Assembly: GCA_001508335.1 (NCBI GenBank) | Contig: LGFX01000005.1 | Coordinates: forward strand, 1-64,000 | DNA: 64,000 nucleotides | DNA from: a candidate division TA06 bacterium 32_111 | GTDB lineage: Bacteria; Hydrothermota; 32-111 | Reading direction: 5' to 3' | Shown: one piece after another, positions 8,962-19,300 of the stretch | Position numbering within the stretch: position 1 is the stretch's first letter | How the letters are laid out: each line of letters starts with the position of its first letter | Made by a program: the position numbers and the translations under genes | Notes under the pieces: generated by a model | Databases searched by the model: none | Told to the model about the DNA's origin: nothing | Seen by the model: the letters and a program-made list of their open reading frames with translations, nothing else

Positions 8962-10224
8962 TTATATTTTCAGTTCCTCTTTGAATTTATCTAAAGCAAC
9001 TTTCTCTTTAATATTCGTAATTTGAAGACCCTCGATAAAAGATTCAACAGGATATAATTTATTTTCCTTCAAAAGGTAGAGAAGTGAAAAGATGGCACTA
9101 TTTTTTGCTCCAAATTTCCTGAAATCATACTTTATTATCTTTGCGTCAGTTTTAGGTGTTTCAAGTGAATTATCCAAATATACAATTCCTTTGAAACTTT
9201 TCAACTTTTCTATGTTAACATTAAGGCCATCTATAGATGTTATTATCATAAAATCGGGGGAATTAACATTGTATGTGCAATCTTTTTCAGGGGAAATAAT
9301 GACCTCTGATGTCGAAAATCCGACACCAACCGTTACTGGGTAACTTCCCCTCTGGTTTACGGATAATCCGGATAATACAGCTCCATAAGCAAAAACTTCC
9401 CCTGCAGTTTGAACACCTTCACCTGCTGAGCCTGATAGTTGAATACAAAATGTTCTCTTTAGATTATGTTCATATTTTTTTTCTAATATTTTTACCTTTT
9501 CAAAAAGATCTGTTGTAGAGTTTTTATAATACTCCCATCTATAATTATCATTTTTTACTACGAACTCTTTTTCCCCGATCTGTTCGAGAATATCCTTTAA
9601 CTTCATATTTTTATTCATCTTCAAAGCATAACTTGGGCATAGTTCGAGTGCCTCTATCAAAGAGAATCCTTCATTTTTTAACCCTTCAATAATAATATCA
9701 GAAAAATCTGGTTTTGTTATAACTCTTGCTACGAAACTCGCTTTTGCAGATAATGCAAGTTGGCAGATATCATAGTTTCTTGTTTTACTTTGTTCAGGTG
9801 TTGTTGTTGTTACAAATCCCTTGGGAGTGAAACCACTTGCCTGACCGCCTGTCATTCCATAAAGCATGTTGTTGTGTATTATAACTGTTAAATCAATATC
9901 AAGACGGGCTGCTTCGAGTAAATGCTGCATCCCTATAGTTGCTCCGCCATCACCGATAAAGACTATCACTTTCTTATCCTTATTCTTTAATCCGAGTGAT
10001 ATACCGCTGGCCAAAGCGACTGATCTTCCATGCAATCCGTGAACTGTATGTGAGTTTGAAAATTTATCTATTATTCCATGACAACCTATATCAGAAACCA
10101 ATATTACATCTAAAGGATCGATGTTCAATTTTTCAAGTGCTTTTTGAGTGTTTAAAGATATCAGATGGTGACCGCAACCAGCGCAGAATGGGAGTTTATT
10201 TGAATTTAAAAGTTTTTTATCCAT
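8962..10224 (-). CDS. 2-oxoacid:ferredoxin oxidoreductase, fused beta (TPP) and gamma subunits
   Basis: Part of an enzyme that oxidatively decarboxylates a 2-oxoacid to an acyl-CoA while reducing ferredoxin. Residues 1-~240 are the TPP-binding beta subunit: CAGCGH at 14-19, the TPP/Mg motif GDGG (91-94) with NN at 118-119. Residues ~257-420 form a gamma domain (GSAGEGVQTAGE at 265-276, NQRGSYP). In many homologues gamma is fused to alpha or is a separate chain, so beta-gamma fusion is a less common layout. No separate ferredoxin-like delta subunit is encoded here. It overlaps the alpha gene by 8 bases. Substrate uncertain (branched-chain, aryl or 2-oxoglutarate); the buk-ptb neighbours favour branched-chain 2-oxoacids. 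Confidence 0.85.
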   Translation of the reverse strand: MDKKLLNSNKLPFCAGCGHHLISLNTQKALEKLNIDPLDVILVSDIGCHGIIDKFSNSHTVHGLHGRSVALASGISLGLKNKDKKVIVFIGDGGATIGMQHLLEAARLDIDLTVIIHNNMLYGMTGGQASGFTPKGFVTTTTPEQSKTRNYDICQLALSAKASFVARVITKPDFSDIIIEGLKNEGFSLIEALELCPSYALKMNKNMKLKDILEQIGEKEFVVKNDNYRWEYYKNSTTDLFEKVKILEKKYEHNLKRTFCIQLSGSAGEGVQTAGEVFAYGAVLSGLSVNQRGSYPVTVGVGFSTSEVIISPEKDCTYNVNSPDFMIITSIDGLNVNIEKLKSFKGIVYLDNSLETPKTDAKIIKYDFRKFGAKNSAIFSLLYLLKENKLYPVESFIEGLQITNIKEKVALDKFKEELKI

Positions 10225-11332
10225 TTTTTATCACCTCTTCCTTTATTTTATCTATACTTATCATCTTTCCAATAGAGTTGATCTTAACAATATTATCTGG
10301 AGTTTTACTTCCAAAGATTATCTCACACAACTCACCGTTAAGATTTTCTTCAACAACGTAAACTTTTTTATATTTCGAAATTATTTCATAGTAGATATCA
10401 GGGATTGGAACAACAGTTTTTGCCACGAGTAGTGAAACTTTTTTTCCTTCTTTTCTCAACTCTCTTATCGCCTCTTTAGAAACAACTGAACTGACATCAA
10501 AAGTCACTATAAGATTTTCTTTTCCATCTTCATCATATTCGTAGAAGGTAAAATCTTTCAGATTTGAAACTATTTTTTTATATAACCTGGCACTATTTTC
10601 AAGTGCTTCTTTTGTTGAATGTTGTAAAACACCTTTCTGATCATGTGTCGATGCTGTAAATCTTATCTGATGTTTATTGGATGAAAGTGGTAAAAATTGT
10701 GGAACAAGATTTTTTTCAGGTTTATATGGAATGTAGGTTTCATCTGAACTATAAAATTTTCTTTCAACTTTTTTTATCTCTTTTAAAGATGTTATATCAA
10801 AAGTTCTATTTGTCATCGCTGTTTCTTTCGATGTTAAAAGAATAACTGGTGTTCTTAGGTTAACCGCTATTTTTACAGCTTTTTCTGGCAATTCCCAGCA
10901 ATCTTTAAAATCTGAAATTGCAAGAGTTGGAATAGGATAACCTCCAGATATCATCCCTCTTATCAAAAGAAGATCGCCTGATGCTCCACATGTTGCTGTC
11001 CCGGTTGAGGGGCCCAACCTTTGTGCAAGAATTATAACCATTGGAAGTTCCATCATGAAAGCCATATTTATTGATTCAACCATTAAAGCGAATCCTGGAA
11101 AAGAGGTTGCTGTTATAGGTAATCTTCCCGTCGCCGAAAGACCTGACATCCATTGTAAAGTAGTTATCTCATCTGGTGCATGGAAAGTTAAAGGTAACCT
11201 TTTTGAACTGTAAAGATAAAGGTAGTTAGAAGGTGTTATTGGATAACCAACAAATGTATCAGCACCAGCTCTTGCTATTGACTCAACTATCAAAAATGAA
11301 CCGTTAACAAAAATCTTTTTCCCATCTTTCAT
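10217..11332 (-). CDS. 2-oxoacid:ferredoxin oxidoreductase, alpha subunit
   Basis: The alpha chain of the KorA/VorB family holds the pyrimidine-binding part of the TPP site and works with the beta-gamma fusion downstream. Visible family signatures are VGYPITPSNYLY near the start, a conserved substrate/TPP region with FHAPDEITTLQW, and QRLGPSTGTAT in the middle; a transketolase C-terminal-like domain follows (KVSLLVAKTVVPIP). At 371 residues it is the length of an alpha chain without the gamma domain, which agrees with gamma being attached to beta. It starts 3 bases after the symporter gene, so the three genes form one operon. Confidence 0.87.
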   Translation of the reverse strand: MKDGKKIFVNGSFLIVESIARAGADTFVGYPITPSNYLYLYSSKRLPLTFHAPDEITTLQWMSGLSATGRLPITATSFPGFALMVESINMAFMMELPMVIILAQRLGPSTGTATCGASGDLLLIRGMISGGYPIPTLAISDFKDCWELPEKAVKIAVNLRTPVILLTSKETAMTNRTFDITSLKEIKKVERKFYSSDETYIPYKPEKNLVPQFLPLSSNKHQIRFTASTHDQKGVLQHSTKEALENSARLYKKIVSNLKDFTFYEYDEDGKENLIVTFDVSSVVSKEAIRELRKEGKKVSLLVAKTVVPIPDIYYEIISKYKKVYVVEENLNGELCEIIFGSKTPDNIVKINSIGKMISIDKIKEEVIKNG

Positions 11333-11335
11333 TTT

Positions 11336-12757
11336 TTACTCCGAATTTTTAATAAATTTGTCCCAGATGTAACCGATTATTATAAAAACAATTGTTGAAA
11401 TTATAGCACCATAAGTTTTATCAACATTAAACCATTTCATCTGTTTTCCTAAAAGGCATACGAATATAACTATAACTCCACCAATGAATGAAAGTTTTAC
11501 ACCAGTTTTTGTTATAAAACCTTTTAAATATAGAGCAAAAAGTATTATTATTGCACCTATACCTCTAATCGCATAGGATATGTATGCAGTATCGAGTATA
11601 GCGTTTCTCAAAAGCAATGCGAGTGGAATCGTTACAAAATTTATTAGAACAACCAGATTTTTTGCAGTTTTCAAAATCCTTTTATCCTCCTTCTCCTTCT
11701 TTGAGAAGTTCTGGTACAGATCCTTGGTTGCTATGGTGACAACAGCAAAATTGACAGGTCCAACAGTTGAAAGGATAGCTGCTATCACTCCTGCAAGTGC
11801 AATTCCTCCCAAAATTGGATTTATAAAAGATGGATTTGTTAATATTGTTCCAAGTGCTTCGTTTCCTTTTATAGTTGAAGGATCAAAGAATTTGCCTGTT
11901 CTTGCTATCAAGCCAAGTATACCTGTCATTATGCCAAAAGGAGCAACAATAAGAGCTGCGACGAGAGATGCTTTTTTAGCAGTTTGTGGATCTTTTGCTG
12001 AAAATATTGGTTGAATACTCGCCTGTCCAGCCATTCCTCCAAGAATTCCACCCAGAAGTAAACTGAATGCTGCTGAAATGTTACCTGAAAATGGATTGTA
12101 AACATTTGATGAAGCACCAAAAGATTGGAGAGTATTTTGAAGGTTTGAAAATCCACCAATTTTAACAATACCTATTATAGAAGCAACTCCAAGTCCAAAA
12201 TACATGGCTATCAGATGCAATATTCCAGTTATAGTTAAAGCGTACATTCCCCCTATATATGTATAAAAAGTTATTATACCTGCTGATATTAGAACTGAAA
12301 GTGTCCAATCGATCTTTAAAATAGGTGAGATGACACTTGCACATGTTTGTAGTTGAACATAGGAAAGAACTACGTATGCTATCAAAAATGCAAATGCTGA
12401 AATGGTTGAAATATCTTGACCGAATATAGATTTTAACATTTCACTGACCGTATGAACGTTTCTTGTCCTGTAATGGTATGCAACGGTGAACCCTATTATT
12501 ATCATTCCAGTTGCAGTTGCAAAATTGTAAAGTATCGGTTGTAATGTCATGGTTTTGAAAGCTTTTTCACTTATACCTATTGTTGACATACCTCCGAGCC
12601 ATTCTGCGGATACAACAACTGCACAGACGAATGTCCCAAGATTTCTCCCAGCGATAAGGTAATCTGCAGATGACCTTTGTGCTATCTTTTTTGTTAGAAA
12701 GGAAATTGAAACTATAAGTAAAAAATAGAGTAAAACAATAATTGAGTATATGTTCAT
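11336..12757 (-). CDS. Sodium:solute symporter (SSS family)
   Basis: Inner-membrane Na+-driven uptake of an organic solute. The 473-residue protein is a chain of about 13 hydrophobic helices. Family features include the N-terminal SADYLIAGRNLG segment, WLGGMSTIG, and GGILGGMAGQASIQPIFSAKD in the central loop. It is the first gene of the operon with the OFOR subunits, so it may import the amino acid or oxoacid they use, but the substrate cannot be deduced. AAGGAG precedes the start at a normal distance. Confidence 0.85.
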   Translation of the reverse strand: MNIYSIIVLLYFLLIVSISFLTKKIAQRSSADYLIAGRNLGTFVCAVVVSAEWLGGMSTIGISEKAFKTMTLQPILYNFATATGMIIIGFTVAYHYRTRNVHTVSEMLKSIFGQDISTISAFAFLIAYVVLSYVQLQTCASVISPILKIDWTLSVLISAGIITFYTYIGGMYALTITGILHLIAMYFGLGVASIIGIVKIGGFSNLQNTLQSFGASSNVYNPFSGNISAAFSLLLGGILGGMAGQASIQPIFSAKDPQTAKKASLVAALIVAPFGIMTGILGLIARTGKFFDPSTIKGNEALGTILTNPSFINPILGGIALAGVIAAILSTVGPVNFAVVTIATKDLYQNFSKKEKEDKRILKTAKNLVVLINFVTIPLALLLRNAILDTAYISYAIRGIGAIIILFALYLKGFITKTGVKLSFIGGVIVIFVCLLGKQMKWFNVDKTYGAIISTIVFIIIGYIWDKFIKNSE

Positions 12758-12786
12758 TTAAATCTCCTTATAAATTTTGATTTAGA

Positions 12787-12814
12787 ATTATATCCTATAC
12801 AACTTTTATGTCAA
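12787..12814 (-). promoter_or_regulatory. Promoter of the symporter-OFOR operon
   Basis: On the minus strand TTGACA (12814-12809) and TATAAT (12792-12787) are separated by 16 bases. This is the full sigma70-type consensus, 30 bases before the symporter start, and lies back to back with the plus-strand promoter at 12848. Confidence 0.75.
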
Positions 12815-12847
12815 CAAATATGACTTTAAATTATTTTTATATTATGA

Positions 12848-12876
12848 TTGACATATAAAAATTTGAAGAGTATACT
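12848..12876 (+). promoter_or_regulatory. Promoter of the hybrid histidine kinase
   Basis: TTGACA at 12848-12853 and TATACT at 12871-12876 with a 17-base spacer. The predicted transcript start (about 12883) falls inside the AGGGGG stretch that serves as ribosome site for ATG 12901, giving a very short leader. Confidence 0.75.
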
Positions 12877-12900
12877 CGATTAGGGGGTATATAGTATATA

Positions 12901-15900
12901 ATGAAAATTATAATAAATCTTATTTTAGTTTTACATCTTTCCTTTCTCTACCCACTACTTGATAGAGTTTTAGATCTTGATAAAAGAAGGTGGAAGATAT
13001 TTTCCGGAATAATTTTCTCCATAATAACCATCATAGTTATGAAAACATCTTTCCATATCACAGAGGGGATAATATATGATGGGAGATCAATAATTTTAGG
13101 GTATGTTGGATTTTTTGGAGGTTTTATTCCACTTTTAATAACAACGATAGTTTCTGTTACCTACAGGTTGATTTTAGGTGGAAGCGGTTTTCTTGCAGGT
13201 ATTTTAACAATACTTCTATGTGGATTTTCCGGATATCTTTTTAGAAGAATTTATTATCGTAAAGTTTTAAATTTTTCATTTTTTAAAAGTATACTTTTTG
13301 TAACATTATTTTCCTACATACTTTCATTTTTGATGTTGTTTTCACAACTCTTCCTTTTACCTTTGTTTTCAGGTTTTGATACAATGAAAAAGATCTCTTT
13401 TGCTGTTTTAACATATTATCCTTTAACTTCAGCCATAACCTTTTTGTTGTCTATTTACATTCTAAGAGTAAACAAGGAAAAAAAAGAGTTGTTAGAAAGT
13501 TTACTTTTTCAATCCGACATTATTAAGGAGGTTAACCTTATTTTTGTTCACCTTGACAAGGAAGGTAGAATTGTTGAAATGAACAGGGAGTCAGAAAATA
13601 TAACTGGATACAAACTTGAAGAGATTGTTGGTAAAAACTGGTTTGAACTTTTTATCCCTAAAGATTATGAAAAGAAAGTTTATCAGGTTTTTGAAAGTGT
13701 TAAAAAAGGAAATCTTCCTGAAACTTTTGAAAATCCTATAAGAACGAAAAATGGAAATGTAAGGTACATAATCTGGAAAAATATCTATCTAAAGGAAAAA
13801 AATGAGATTAAAGGGACCTTATCCTTCGGTATAGATATAACTGAAAAGAAGTTACTTGAAAAGAGGTTAGCTGAAAGTGAAGAACTTTTTAGAAAATCTT
13901 TTAAAGAACATAATAGTATCCAACTTTTAATAGATCCGGAAAATGGTCAGATTGTTGATGCTAATAAAGCAGCAACAGATTTTTACGGTTATTCTTTTGA
14001 AGAGTTAACTTCAATGAAAATAAGCCAGATAAATACACTTTCCGAGGAAGAAGTTAAAAAAAGGATGGATGAAGCGAAAAGTTTAAAAAGAAACCATTTT
14101 CAATTTAAACATCGTTTGAAGGACGATAGAATAAGGGATGTTGAGGTTTATTCAAGAGGTTTTGAATATCAGGGTAAACATCTATTACATTCCATAATAT
14201 TTGATGTAACTGAAAAAATTGAGTTTGAAAGAAAACTAAAAGAATCTGAAGAGAGTTTCAGGGTTGCTGTTGAGGGAAGTGATGGTGGAATTTTTGACTG
14301 GAATATTCAGAATGGTGAAATGAAATTTTCAAAAAGGTTAAAGGATATCGTCGGGTATGAAGAGGATGAAATTGAAATAAGTGTTTCGGAATGGGAAAAT
14401 AGAATCCATCCTTTAGATTACGAAAATGTTATGAAAAATTTAAGCATGTATTTTTCAGGTAGGGTTGAAAAGTACCATTCCGAATACAGGATGAAAAAAA
14501 AGGATGGAGGATATGTTTGGGTAAGATCTACTGGAAAGATTATATCTTATACTGATGATGGTAAACCTTTAAGGATGGTTGGAATAATAATAGATATCGA
14601 TTCGATCAAAAGGATAGAGGAAGAGTTGAGAAGGAAGGAAAAATATTACAAAGATCTTTTTGAACTCTCCCCTTATGGTATATTCATATTGAGAAATGAT
14701 ACTATTGTTGATTGTAATAAAAAATGTGAGGAAATTTTTTCCTGCAACAAAAAGTACATAATAGGTAAAACACCTTATGAACTTTCTCCACAAAAACAAC
14801 CTAATGGAGTTAATTCAAAAGAAAAAGCACTCTATTACATAAAAAAGGCTCTCGTAGGGGAGGATATATCCTTTGATTGGATACATAGAAGTATAGATGG
14901 TAAAGAGTTCGAATGCGAGATAAATTTGGGAATACTTGAAAAGGAAAAAGGTATTATTCTTGCCTTCATAAAGGATGTTAGTGATAGGGTTAAAAAAGAG
15001 AAAGAGATTTACGATTTGAGGGAGCAACTTTTCAGAGCTCAGAAACTTGAAACCATTGGGAATTTCGCAGGTGGAATAGCCCACGATTTCAACAACGTTT
15101 TGAGTGTGATAATAGCGAACTGTGAATTACTGCTTGAAAGTTTAAAAGAGGAAAAGGAGAGAAAGAGTATAGAAAACATTTTGAAAGTTTCACTTGATGC
15201 CTCCTCAATTGTAAAAAGGTTGTTACTTTTTGGAAAGGAGAACGCTGGCAAACCGGAAGTTTTAAATTTGAATAGAGAGATTAAGGATATGGAGATGTTT
15301 TTGAGAAAGGTTGTTGGGGAGAACATTGAACTTGTTTACAATTTAGATGAAAATGTAAAAAATATATTCCTTGATAAGGTGCACCTGGAGCAGGTTATTT
15401 TAAACCTTCTTCTAAACTCAAAGGATGCTATAAAAGGTAACGGAAAAATAGTTTTAGAGACGATGAATGTAAATATAGATAATTTATACATTAGAAAACA
15501 TTATGGAGTTGAAGAGGGGGAATATGTGATGCTATCAGTTTCGGATGATGGATGCGGAATTAAAAAAAGTATTTTGGATAAAATCTTTGATCCCTTCTTT
15601 ACGACAAAAGGTGAAAAAGGAACAGGTCTTGGACTTTCCGTTGTTTATGGAATAGTTAAAAGTGGTGGAGGGTTTATAAACTTTTACTCCGAAGAGGGTG
15701 TTGGAACAACTTTCAAAATATATTTCCCCGTAACGGATAAAAAGAGAGATGAAAAGAAGATAAAAGAAGAGAATATTGATTTAAAAGGTTATGGGAAAAA
15801 GGTTCTGGTTGTTGAGGATGAAAAGATTTTAAGGGAAGTTATAGAGCAGATTCTTACCAATAACGGTTACGATGTTACACTTGCAGTTAATGGAGAGCAA

Positions 15901-16158
15901 GGACTTAAATATTTCAAAGAGAAGGATTATGATCTTGTAGTTACGGATCTGATTATGCCAAAAATGAACGGAATAACTCTTTATGAAGAGATGAAAAAGT
16001 TGAAAGATAACTTCAAAATAATTCTAATGTCAGGCTATTCGAAAAATGGCTTTGAGAATTTGGATTTCCCGAACAGAGAACTACCGTTCATAAACAAACC
16101 CTTCCGTAGTCACGACTTCCTAAAACTTGTAAAAAAGTTAATTGGGGACGGTGCTTGA
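12901..16158 (+). CDS. Membrane hybrid histidine kinase (5TM-LytS type, four PAS, receiver)
   Basis: A 1,085-residue signalling protein. The first ~200 residues form several membrane helices resembling the 5TMR-LYT sensor of LytS/YhcK proteins (GGSGFLAGILTILLCGFSGY). Four PAS domains follow (roughly 208-315, 325-440, 450-575, 580-700; each ends with an ITEKK- or VTEK-like tail). The HisKA box IAHDFNN carries phospho-His728, then an HATPase domain (DDGCGI, GTGLGLSVV) and a C-terminal receiver with phospho-Asp1016 (VVTDLIMPKMNG). All key catalytic residues are visible, so it should be active. No dedicated partner regulator or output domain lies next to it; the gene stands alone before the tRNA. 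Signal unknown. Confidence 0.9.
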   Translation: MKIIINLILVLHLSFLYPLLDRVLDLDKRRWKIFSGIIFSIITIIVMKTSFHITEGIIYDGRSIILGYVGFFGGFIPLLITTIVSVTYRLILGGSGFLAGILTILLCGFSGYLFRRIYYRKVLNFSFFKSILFVTLFSYILSFLMLFSQLFLLPLFSGFDTMKKISFAVLTYYPLTSAITFLLSIYILRVNKEKKELLESLLFQSDIIKEVNLIFVHLDKEGRIVEMNRESENITGYKLEEIVGKNWFELFIPKDYEKKVYQVFESVKKGNLPETFENPIRTKNGNVRYIIWKNIYLKEKNEIKGTLSFGIDITEKKLLEKRLAESEELFRKSFKEHNSIQLLIDPENGQIVDANKAATDFYGYSFEELTSMKISQINTLSEEEVKKRMDEAKSLKRNHFQFKHRLKDDRIRDVEVYSRGFEYQGKHLLHSIIFDVTEKIEFERKLKESEESFRVAVEGSDGGIFDWNIQNGEMKFSKRLKDIVGYEEDEIEISVSEWENRIHPLDYENVMKNLSMYFSGRVEKYHSEYRMKKKDGGYVWVRSTGKIISYTDDGKPLRMVGIIIDIDSIKRIEEELRRKEKYYKDLFELSPYGIFILRNDTIVDCNKKCEEIFSCNKKYIIGKTPYELSPQKQPNGVNSKEKALYYIKKALVGEDISFDWIHRSIDGKEFECEINLGILEKEKGIILAFIKDVSDRVKKEKEIYDLREQLFRAQKLETIGNFAGGIAHDFNNVLSVIIANCELLLESLKEEKERKSIENILKVSLDASSIVKRLLLFGKENAGKPEVLNLNREIKDMEMFLRKVVGENIELVYNLDENVKNIFLDKVHLEQVILNLLLNSKDAIKGNGKIVLETMNVNIDNLYIRKHYGVEEGEYVMLSVSDDGCGIKKSILDKIFDPFFTTKGEKGTGLGLSVVYGIVKSGGGFINFYSEEGVGTTFKIYFPVTDKKRDEKKIKEENIDLKGYGKKVLVVEDEKILREVIEQILTNNGYDVTLAVNGEQGLKYFKEKDYDLVVTDLIMPKMNGITLYEEMKKLKDNFKIILMSGYSKNGFENLDFPNRELPFINKPFRSHDFLKLVKKLIGDGA

Positions 16159-16267
16159 CTTGTGACAGTAGAGAGGTGAGTGTCAAATACTGAAACCTCG
16201 AAATATAAACCTTAGAGAAAATATTTTACTTAGACTTTTTGGTTATAGTTCATTTTTTAAATCCATA

Positions 16268-16295
16268 TTGATAAAAGAGATATAACTGTTATAAT
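16268..16295 (+). promoter_or_regulatory. Promoter of tRNA-Leu and possibly the cyclase gene
   Basis: TTGATA (16268-16273), a 16-base spacer and a perfect TATAAT (16290-16295). Transcription would start about 16303, almost exactly at the first base of the tRNA. The cyclase gene, ten bases beyond the tRNA, shows no promoter of its own and may be read from here. Confidence 0.7.
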
Positions 16296-16303
16296 ATAAA
16301 AAA

Positions 16304-16388
16304 GTCGAAGTGGCGGAATCTGGTAGACGCGTTAGATTCAGGTTCTAATAGGGGCAACTCTGTGGGGGTTCAAATCCCCCCTTCGACA
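16304..16388 (+). tRNA. tRNA-Leu (anticodon CAG)
   Basis: The 7-bp acceptor stem GTCGAAG/CTTCGAC closes the structure and A16388 is the discriminator. The anticodon arm TTAGA-TTCAGGT-TCTAA gives anticodon CAG, reading CUG. A long variable arm and a T arm with GGTTCAAATCC complete a class II leucine tRNA. The 3' CCA is not encoded. Confidence 0.95.
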
Positions 16389-16397
16389 GAGGGTTTT

Positions 16398-19300
16398 ATG
16401 GATAATGAAAAAGAATATTTGAAATCTTCATTGGAATCTTTCAAAAAATATCTTCCCAAAAGAATAGTTGAAAAAATACTTACAAATCCCTACGATGTTA
16501 GAGTTGATTCTGAAAGAAGAGTTGTTACGGTGCTTTTCGGTGATATTTCAGGTTTTACAGCACTCTCGGAAAGGTTGGACCCTGAGGATGTGATAAAAGT
16601 TATTAATAAATATTTCAAAAAGATGGTAAGAATTGTTGATAAATATGGAGGGGATGTAGATAAATTTATAGGTGATGCTGTTTTGGTTGTTTTTGGAGCA
16701 CCTGTTGCTCATTCTGATGATCCTGAAAGAGCTGTTAGGGCTGCCCTTGAGATGCAAAAAGAGATGGAAACTATTGAACCTGTATATGCGAAAGGTGAAT
16801 ATGTAAAAGTAACAATGCATATAGGAATAAATACTGGAGAGGTAGTAGCACTCAATATGGGTGTTGATGACAGAATGGAATATACGATAATGGGAGATAA
16901 TGTCAATTTAACATCAAGGCTTGAAGGTGTTGCAAAATCTGGTGAGATAATAATATCTGAGAACACTTACAAACATGTAAAAGATGTTTTCGAGTTTGAA
17001 AAACTTGAACCTGTCATGGTAAAAGGTAAAAAGGACCCTGTTCAGATTTATAAAGTTTTATCTTTGAAAAAAGATATTGTAAAAGAGGAGGATCTCAATT
17101 TTGTTGGTAGTGAAGAGATTGTAAAATTACCTGAAAAACTCCTTGAAAGATTTATTATTCAAAACAAAAATTTTTCTCTATATGTAAAAGGTGATGAAGG
17201 TTGTGGAAAAACAAAATATCTGAATATTCTTTATGATAGGTTTGACAGGAAAAATGTAAAGATTTTTAAACTTAACGGGCAAGCCTTCTTTTCAAATATA
17301 CCTTTCAAAAAATTGAAAGATTTTGTCTCAGAACAACTCAAAATAGATGAAACGGATTCAAAAGATAGTATAAAAAATAAGATAGATAATTTTCTTTTAA
17401 GTGATGAGAGTGATGGTTTTTATCTCCTTTTCGGTTTAGAGGATTTTGAAGGTGATCAAAAAGTTTTCGAGACAAGAGTTCTAACCACTTTAAAAATATT
17501 TTTAGAAAAAATTATTGTTTCTGAAAAAACTCTTTTCCTTTTGGATGATTTTGATCTATTCGACACCCCTTCGAAAAATTTATTTTTAAAACTTTTCAAA
17601 AATTTCTTGGAAAGAAATAATTTTTCTGTTGCTTTGAGTTCCAAAGAGAAGATTGAATTTGAATTTACAGATGAAGTTCTTTTAAAATCTCTCTCTTATG
17701 AGTATTTTAAGCAACTTATATTATCAAAAAGTTCAAAACAAATTAACGGTAATGATGTTGAGTTTCTTTTCAAAAGATCGGAAGGTAATCCAAAAAGGTT
17801 TGTTGAGATCTTTAAATTTTTGACTGAGAAGAAGTTGTTTTCCGAAAAGGATGAAGAACTATTTATAACGAGTGAAGGGAAAAAAGTAATTCCAGATTCA
17901 CTGAAATCTGTATTCATATCAAAGATAGACAGTTTGAAAGAGAATGAGAAAAAACTTATTCAGTACACCTCCCTTGTTGGATACAGGTTCAAGAAGAGTG
18001 AAATTCTTGAATACTTCAATTTTCCACAAAAAGATGTTGATGAGAGTTTTAAAATTTTTGTTGATAAAGGTTTTTTAGAATTCTTTGATAAAGATACATA
18101 CTATTTTTCATCTGAACTATTCTACGATGTAGTTTACAATTCACTTTCAATGGAGAAAAGGAAAGTTTTGCATAAGAATGTTGGTGATTATATTGAAAAA
18201 AAGTTTCCTGAAAAGAGTGAAGAGATATTTAGAAAATTGGCTTTCCATTACTCAAAGAGTGAAGATCCACAAAAGGGGGCTTACTATCTTGAAAAGGTTG
18301 GTGATATAAACTCAAAATATTTTTCCTACATTCAATCCGTTGAGAATTATCAGGAATCAATAAATTTCCTTGAAAAGGGAAAGATTATTGAAAAGATAAT
18401 TCCAGTTGTTATTAAACTTGTAAACATATACATTAATCTTGGTTCTTTCAACAAAGCTTTGGAAATTTTGAATTCAAAGAGAGAACTCTTTTCTGAAGAT
18501 GAAAATAGAGAGATAGATTATCTTCTTCTTGAAGGTGTTATTTATGATAGGATGGGAGATTATTCAAAGTCTGAAGAGATATATACTGAAGCGTTAAGAA
18601 AATCTTTGGGAATTAAAAACAAAAAAAGTTTAGCCAAAATTTATAACTCTTTGGGAATACTTAAATCTTTTGAAGGGAAATATGATCAATCTTTAGAATT
18701 CTACAATCTGTCATTGGATCTAAACATTAAGGAAAACAATAAAAAGGATACAGCTTCTATCTACTTAAACATAGGTAAAATATATCTTGAACAGAACAGG
18801 TTTGATGAAGCTAAAAAATATTTTGAACTATCTTTCAATGTTTTCAAAGATATTGATGACAGAAGAGGGGAACTTTTTGCTCTTATAAATCTTGGAACAG
18901 TTTACGATTTAACAGGTAATTATGAAAAAGCAGAAAAATTTTATAAGGATGCTCTTCAACTTGCAGGTCTTGTAAAGGATGAAATACTAAAAGCGAGAAT
19001 CGAAAACAATTTAGGGAATATAAAATTTTTAACTGGTGATTATGATGATGCTATAAAAATTTATCAAAAAGCATCTTTCATATTAGAAAAGTATGAGGAA
19101 TTTAAAGGTCTTTCAGAGATATACTCCAATATGGGTGAGATAAATTTTCTTTTAGGTGAATTTGACCTGTCAAGGGATTATTATGAAAAAAGTTTAAATC
19201 TTCTTGAAAAAATATCTTATAGACATCTTAAAACCTATACATCTTTAAACTACGCAAACCTTCTATCATTTTTAGGTTACCTCGAAGAGGCTGAAAAGAT

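Noticed and set aside
11580-12014. Plus-strand open frame of 144 codons opposite the symporter
   Set aside because: It is an antisense shadow of a hydrophobic membrane-protein gene with no family resemblance.
16362-16397. GTG start for the cyclase inside the tRNA
   Set aside because: The GTG is in the T arm of tRNA-Leu; ATG 16398 has a ribosome site and begins right after the tRNA.
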